A DNA stretch of 64,000 bases from Bryum argenteum. Taxonomy: Eukaryota > Streptophyta > Bryopsida > Bryales > Bryaceae. A model generated the notes under the pieces. It ran no database searches and was not told the origin of the DNA. It saw only the letters and a list, made by a program, of their open reading frames with translations. The translations under genes and the position numbers were made by a program. Positions 58,869 through 64,000 of the stretch are shown here, in pieces; the first letter of the stretch is position 1, and each line of letters opens with the position of its first letter. The DNA is taken from NCBI GenBank assembly GCA_037043015.1, contig CM073331.1:124001-188000 (forward strand). Reading direction: 5' to 3'.

Positions 58869-60421
58869 GGCTCGAAGTAGCTCAAACTCGACTTGCGATC
58901 ACGGAGCACTCCGTCATCGAGGAAGATCAATTTCCAGACGCACTTCGCCGATTGAAGCCAGCCGGTCTACAATGATCAAGATCCTTACTGAAATTAAAAA
59001 AGCAGCCAATGCTGTTCAATTCTTCCTCTTCACAAACTGCAAAAGGTAGCTCGGACTACAATCCTCCGTCCCGGCCAATAAGAATTTTCAATCTCTCCGA
59101 TGTAACATTGATCTAGGCTACACAACCAGGCCGAGCAATTCAACAGCAGTCACTGCAAACTATCGAATGCGCAAACCTCCAAGCAACAAGTCTGCGTTCT
59201 GAGATACAAACGGAAGTTGCACAAACTGTCAAAGAACTACGCGCCTAAGGCAGGAACAGTAAAAAAGTGCAGTCACTCCTATTCGCGGCCTCTATTCCGG
59301 CCTCTTTTCACAACAACAGGGAAACAGAGCGCAAAGAAAAAGGTTGAAAAAAAATCCTAAGACTTAGCAGAATACTTTAAATAGAAAAGAGCAAAAGCAA
59401 CAATGTCTGCTCACACCTCGAGGAAGCTTAAAACAGACGGAGTCGTCGGTAGCGACGTAGGCAAGCTCATTACCACTGGCGCAATCCGAAAAGCGAACGA
59501 CACTTTCCCTGCCACTCGTTCATTTCTATGCTCCGCTGCTTTTGTCCACTCTCCTGGTCTCTTTCGCCATTGCTTGGATAAGAAGCTGTATTTAATTACC
59601 TCGAAATTGACTTCATGCAAATTGTTCAAACCACTTGCAGAAACTCTTGGATCTATTCGCAGAAACTTCCAAGAACCTCGCGTCTAGTGTCTTCCATAGC
59701 TCTGAGATCCTAATGTACCTTTGTGAAAGTGCTCACATGAGGCGGTCTGTTGTTACTGTTGTTTTCTTTCTACTTTCCTGGCGAAATTGCTCTGCGGTCC
59801 CCGCGCTCTATTCCAGGTACACAATGAATGCATCGTACAAAATAAATTTTAGCTCCGTATCTGAGTGCCTTCCGCCTACAAGATATCGCTGGGAAAGCGA
59901 GGTCGCATGCAAGATATGATGTTCTCTTTGTTTCTTTGTTGCAATTGTACGCGCTTAGTAAGACTTGCGGTCCCTGCTATACACTTGGAAACTTCCCGAT
60001 ACAAATTGCACCCGAAAAGCGGAGATTAAAGCTCCATGTCTTCTGTCTTCAATCATAATGTACCTTTGGAAAAGCGGGTTGATAAGCATGAGCCGCGAGG
60101 GCGGCGGTGTGTTAATATTGTTGTGTTTCTTGCAATTAAACCTGCTTCTGTTTCAAATATAATGAACGATAGTGTGCGGAATTACTTGGGAGAAATTCTG
60201 GAAACCCTACGGAAGGCTCACTACAAATAATCATTTGAGCTTTCGGTAAAGGCCAAAAGCGTAGCGCCGGCGTCACCGTGGGCTTTTGAGCTCCTGTTGT
60301 CTCGCACGGGAATGGCGGAAAGTCGATATTTACAGCAAAAATAGGATTCTCAAGTAGGATCCAGAAATACAACAAAATTGTTTATCAATTGAAAAAACAG
60401 AAGCAATTTGTTACTCAGGAA
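58869..60421. other. Upstream region of hydrolase copy B and spacer
   Basis: Likely 5' UTR and promoter of copy B in the first few hundred bases, then mixed-composition DNA. Open stretches of 94 codons at 59403-59687 and 59635-59919 (plus) lack splice context, motif or partner and are not called. Two GCTCA-CATGA/ATGTACCTTTG-type words recur near 59712 and 60058, a faint duplication of ~350-base spacing. Confidence 0.4.
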
Positions 60422-60634
60422 GATAGATAGAAACTCCGGTCCCTTTCTAAGGGGTCGGCGTGAATGAAGTGTCCGTTCGTTATGCTAATATCCTGATGGC
60501 CACCGGACAAGGGGAAATTGGAACAATACTACTTCCCCCTCTCGGAGGGTGGACACTATAACTACGCTAGTTTCTAGCCTAGTTACTATTATTGCCTTGA
60601 AGATACTTGACATAGTATTCCCCCAAAGGGGGTA
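60422..60634 (-). mobile_element. SINE, 5'-truncated
   Basis: On the minus strand it matches the last ~210 bases of the SINE family and ends with the TCTA-type tail (GATAGATAG at 60422). It is flanked by ACTCAGGAA (60413-60421) and ACTCAAGAA (60635-60643), a plausible slightly decayed target duplication. The tRNA-like head is missing, as in incomplete reverse transcription. Confidence 0.75.
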
Positions 60635-60643
60635 ACTCAAGAA

Positions 60644-61180
60644 CTTGTAAACTGTTGCACAATGATTTATATTTCATGCTAGTGTGTAAAGTAGGTATGT
60701 CAATGACCACAGAGGCATGATTCAAGACCTTCCCAACAACAATCCAGAAACTTTCAAGCTCTCAAATTTTGTGGGACTGTAATTTGTGAGATTGGTATTC
60801 ACCTTTAAAAAACAAAAATTAAAAAATTAAAAATTACAAAACTTTTTATAGCATTATAAAGAGCGAGGGTTATAATTTCATGTGATATTCAGTCTCAACC
60901 CTTCACCACAGAGTGTGCGGTATCTGTGCAGTATGTGTCCAGTAACGTGCCCATCACGTTCCCAACGCAGTTCCCACGACGACAACATTGGATGATGCCC
61001 ATTCAAAAAGAGGTTGTTTTCCGTTAGGTGAACAATTACAAAATTTTCATCCAAATTATCGAACGTGTTCCCAAAGTAATCTTCGTGGAAGCGTGTTGTC
61101 CGGTTGTTGTGCGGTCCGTGGGGTATGTCCGGTTATTGGCATGTAAACCTTATATACATTTTCATTTATTTGCGCACTTA
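60644..61180. other. AT-rich spacer
   Basis: No supported feature; short GTGTCCAGTAACGTGCCC-like words near 60935 and 61065 suggest minor internal repeats. Confidence 0.4.
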
Positions 61181-61934
61181 GGGTCCCTTTACACTATAGA
61201 CCAAGAGCCATGACCAAGGAAATTAAAATCATTTAAATAATCATGTCTCTTCGCTAAGAGTCGTGACCATGAGAAATCCAAATTGGATTTCTGAGTGGCT
61301 TGGTCACTCTTGTAGTGTAAAGTGGATTTGAAGTAGGCACCAAAAGCCTTGGCTTGGTGGTTACGGCTTAGGCCCCCAATGAGGAGGTCGTGGGTTCTAA
61401 TCCCCATGCCGGCGTGGTGCTCACCACTATAGTCCACCCAACTATTGTGGGAGGTCCTTGGACCTTGTTGTATGGGTACCTTTTGGGGAGATACTATGTC
61501 AAGTATCTTCAAGGCACTAGTAACTAGGCTATAAACTAGCGTAGTTATAGTGTCCACCCTCGAGAGGAGAAAGTAGTATTGTTCTAATTTCCCCTTGTCC
61601 GGTGGCCATTGGGATATTAGCATTTCAAACGGAGACTTCATTCATGCCGGCCCCTTAGAAAGGACCGGAGTTTCTATCTATCTGGATTTGAACTATAAAT
61701 CCTCAATTAATGAATTGAGATTAAGAACTATAAGAGCTCAATTCATTAATATAAATCCTCAATTCTCTCTTTTACTCTCCACTTTTTTCTCTTTTCTTCT
61801 TTAATAATGGAACACTAGCCAATCAATGAAACCATATAAACATTCTCTATTATAGGAATTTAGCATACTTTGGGGACCTCAAAGTTAGTGGTCATTCTCT
61901 TTTTCTCCAGGTAGTGTAAAGCCAAATGAGACCA
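61181..61934. mobile_element. Family C element carrying a SINE
   Basis: It begins GGGTCCCTTTACACTATAGA. The other end near 61908-61934 contains TAGTGTAAAGCCAAATGAGACC (reverse complement starts GGTCTCATTTGG then CTTTACACTA), giving imperfect terminal inverted repeats. The SINE at 61333-61683 interrupts it. Colinear with 55681-55930 on both sides of the insertion. Confidence 0.6.
61333..61683 (+). mobile_element. tRNA-derived SINE, complete copy
   Basis: A ~351-base element with A-box-like GGCTTGGTGG at 61351-61360 and B-box-like GGTTCTAATCC at 61393-61403, a shared body and a short TCTATCTATCT tail. It is flanked by GGATTTGAA at 61324-61332 and 61684-61692, an exact 9-base target duplication. 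Pol III transcription and LINE-supplied reverse transcription are inferred from the class. Confidence 0.88.
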
Positions 61935-62341
61935 AGAGCACTTCACTCTCCAATCACAAGTTTTAGGGCGGTGCCATACGGGGGGCAAGTAGCTCATTGT
62001 GCTGCATCGGATTGGTTGCATCGAACTGCTGCCGACCACATTAGGGTAAGCCAACTCAGCGGCAATCCGTTGTGGTAGTGAGAAGCAGCAAGTGCAAACT
62101 ACCAGAGGAAACCCCCTAGTATTACAATCATTTGGTGCCACCTCAGCGTCCAGCTCCTCCTCCCTCACCAAGGTTGCGACCTCGGCGCTCCTGCACCACT
62201 CCCTGCCACCATAGTCTGCGTGACTCTGGTCCTCACCTGCAATGTCGCTATCGTCTGCGCGACCTTCTCTGTCTCAGCGACTCTCCTTTGCGATGCGCTC
62301 CTCATACCTCAAACACCCTCTGTTGCATTAGGTCCGCGTCC

Positions 62342-63969
62342 ATGGAATCGCAAGGGACAATGCGAGACGGCAATGGTTCCAAGGCAAATGCGAATGACGT
62401 GACAGCTTCTAGTCCGCCGCATGTGCCCATTGAATATCGATTACAACTTCCGATCATGACCCAGCCTCCATTTCTCCAAGGATTTGCAGGTGCATCAATG
62501 CCATTCAAGTTTCCGCATTCCTTCATGCCTCAAATTCATGGTGTTGGATTCTTGCCTCCTGTCCAAGTGAGTCTTGCCGCGACCATTGACCTCACAGAGG
62601 GGTCGCAAAAATGTGGCTCTCAAGAAACCGATCAATCCAAGTCGGCAAAGAAACGGAGGGGTTCTAAGAGAAAACCGAAGTGGTCAAACTGGATGATTCG
62701 AAAGAGGAGGTTGAGCACCTGAAGCATGATGGCCCCTGGAAAGACCAGTGGGTCATACAACTCATCACGATTAGAGGTGAAATGCATAACACAATCACTG
62801 CTCCACCAAGCAAGGTATTGTTTTCCTTCAGTTTTCTTCTTTAATTTATGTTTCGTATTCCAGTGTAGCTCCAATCTATTAACCCTATTTATATTCAGAA
62901 TGTTGAGAATTGTAAAGGAAGTGAGATTACCTCACTAAGAAGTAATTACATCCATATGAAACGTGAAGGAATTGATGTTGCATATGTGGGGAAACAGTAA
63001 AATGCTTTAATGAGTTTTCCTAAAAAACGATGATGTGTCTTTAATTTACTTCACACCCTTGTTGTCAACATCATTTTCACGCTTGAAGTTCATCACAACA
63101 GATCTAAAACAAAGTGAGATCAAAGTTGGCGTGATCAAAGCGTGACTACGTACTTTTCAAATCCTGTAACATGACAAATTTTCAAATCTTTGACATGCTT
63201 GCATTGCATACTCTGTTAGAATTATGGAATTTGGTAAAGTTATGCAAATCGTCCTATTATGTCAACTGTACTTCAATGAATGTTTCTAAGCTCAAACATG
63301 TATGAAAATTTCTAACACGGTAAGCTGCTATAAGTGTGTTCCTTCAGCAATACTTTTATGGGAAGCAACTGAGGAAATGTAACATTAATGTAAACAGTTC
63401 AACAGTAAGGTATGATAACTTCTTAGCGGGTTTAACAATGTCTGATGTTGATTTTAATATTGGGTTGGTGTGCACCTGCAAGTGTGGACAATTGGTCGCG
63501 ATTGCACACGAAGCTCGTTTCCATGTACCCGGATTTCACAAAGGACAACAAAGCGTGTCGGAAGAAATGGAGTGTCTTCTACAACGACTACAAGGAGGAC
63601 AAGGTTATAAATGCTAGGTCGGGGTGACAACGATCGGAGAAGTGCAGTTGGTACCATCTCGTGGATGAATTTATGTATGACACGGCGAATATCGCCTCGC
63701 ATGCACATGCAAGCGCTATCAATCCAGATGGACCCAAGTGCACAACCACATCCGACACAAACACAACATTGCAACGAAATGAGGTAAGCACATCCAAATC
63801 TCCAAAGCCAAAGCATATTAAGGAAAAAATCTTTTTAGAGCGTTGCATTGGTGTTATAAGAGAAAGTGGTAAAAGCCTCATGGAAGGAATCAAGGTAAGC
63901 GATGACATGAAGATGTCTATACTAGTAAGCGTGCAGCAAACAATGCAGAAGTTAGTTGAGAAGCTGTAA
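62342..63969 (+). pseudogene. Broken Myb/SANT-like (harbinger-type) DNA-binding protein gene
   Basis: A Pro/Phe-rich N-terminal region leads to a basic KRRGSKRKPKW stretch. There the frame shifts, and the expected continuation (WKDQWVIQLITIRGEMHNT) lies one frame over, ending at donor GTATTG after 62814. A later exon (from about 63480) has YPDFTKDNKACRKKW and FYNDYKEDK, then an in-frame TGA near 63627, then resumes as KCSWYHLVDEFMYDT and ends LVEKL at 63969. The order matches Myb/SANT-like proteins that accompany PIF/Harbinger transposases or are domesticated from them, which bind DNA in the nucleus. One frameshift and one nonsense codon make it probably dead. An unusual splice pattern around both faults is the alternative. 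Confidence 0.65.
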
Positions 63970-64000
63970 GTTGCTACTTTCTGCAATACATGCCTTAGTC

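Noticed and set aside
59403..59919. Two 94-codon plus-strand frames upstream of hydrolase copy B
   Set aside because: They overlap in different frames, have no recognisable motif and no splice partner; more likely promoter DNA.
61351..61403. Possible tRNA gene from A- and B-box-like sequences
   Set aside because: No acceptor stem or cloverleaf could be built, and the copy is embedded in a repeated element with target duplications, so it is a SINE head.

Overview
The window looks like nuclear DNA from a land plant, most likely a bryophyte and probably a moss. Coding genes are split by short GT-AG introns into GC-richer exons, set in AT-rich, repeat-laden spacer. The recognisable proteins are plant families: a classic MIKC MADS-box factor whose tail has the LHLGLFP-type end I associate with moss proteins, a SLAC1-type anion channel, two BODYGUARD-like hydrolases, a chloroplast LPA1/REP27-like protein and a plant HNH-domain protein. 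No species call is possible from sequence alone.

Layout. 1-10.4 kb: a complete nine-exon MADS-box gene (2422-5367, +) lies between two ~0.8 kb arms of an inverted duplication. 10.4-29.3 kb: gene-poor spacer with minisatellites, several terminal-inverted-repeat elements, a decayed Ty1/copia element and a tRNA-derived SINE split by another insertion. 29.8-38 kb: two minus-strand genes, an HNH-domain gene and a 12-exon gene whose C-terminal half carries the four zinc-ligand positions of bacterial/cyanobacterial N-acetylmuramoyl-L-alanine amidases; an octamer satellite lies just upstream of the latter. 38.9-41.6 kb: two related inverted-repeat elements and an unrecognised two-exon gene. 42.6-47.7 kb: the LPA1/REP27-like gene (+) converging on the SLAC1-like channel gene (-). 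50.5-58.9 kb: two tandem BODYGUARD-like genes (-) with identical intron positions. 59-64 kb: SINEs, miniature elements and a broken Myb/SANT-like gene.

Mobile DNA. At least three families of small non-autonomous elements repeat through the window. Family A has ends reading TTAA-CCCYTWAA and sits on TTAA, as piggyBac-type elements do. Family B begins AGGTAGAA and duplicates TA; one copy is nested in a family A copy and a paralogous empty site is visible. Family C begins GGGTCCCTTTACACTA; one copy carries a SINE insertion with a 9-bp target duplication. The SINE family has tRNA-like A and B boxes and a TCTA-repeat tail.

The genes are not an operon-like system. Several would relate to plastid or cell-surface biology (photosystem II assembly, cuticle or wall lipids, guard-cell-type anion efflux, possible peptidoglycan cleavage). 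The item most worth following is the amidase-like gene, because mosses retain plastid peptidoglycan genes and such a hydrolase is not a standard part of plant gene sets.
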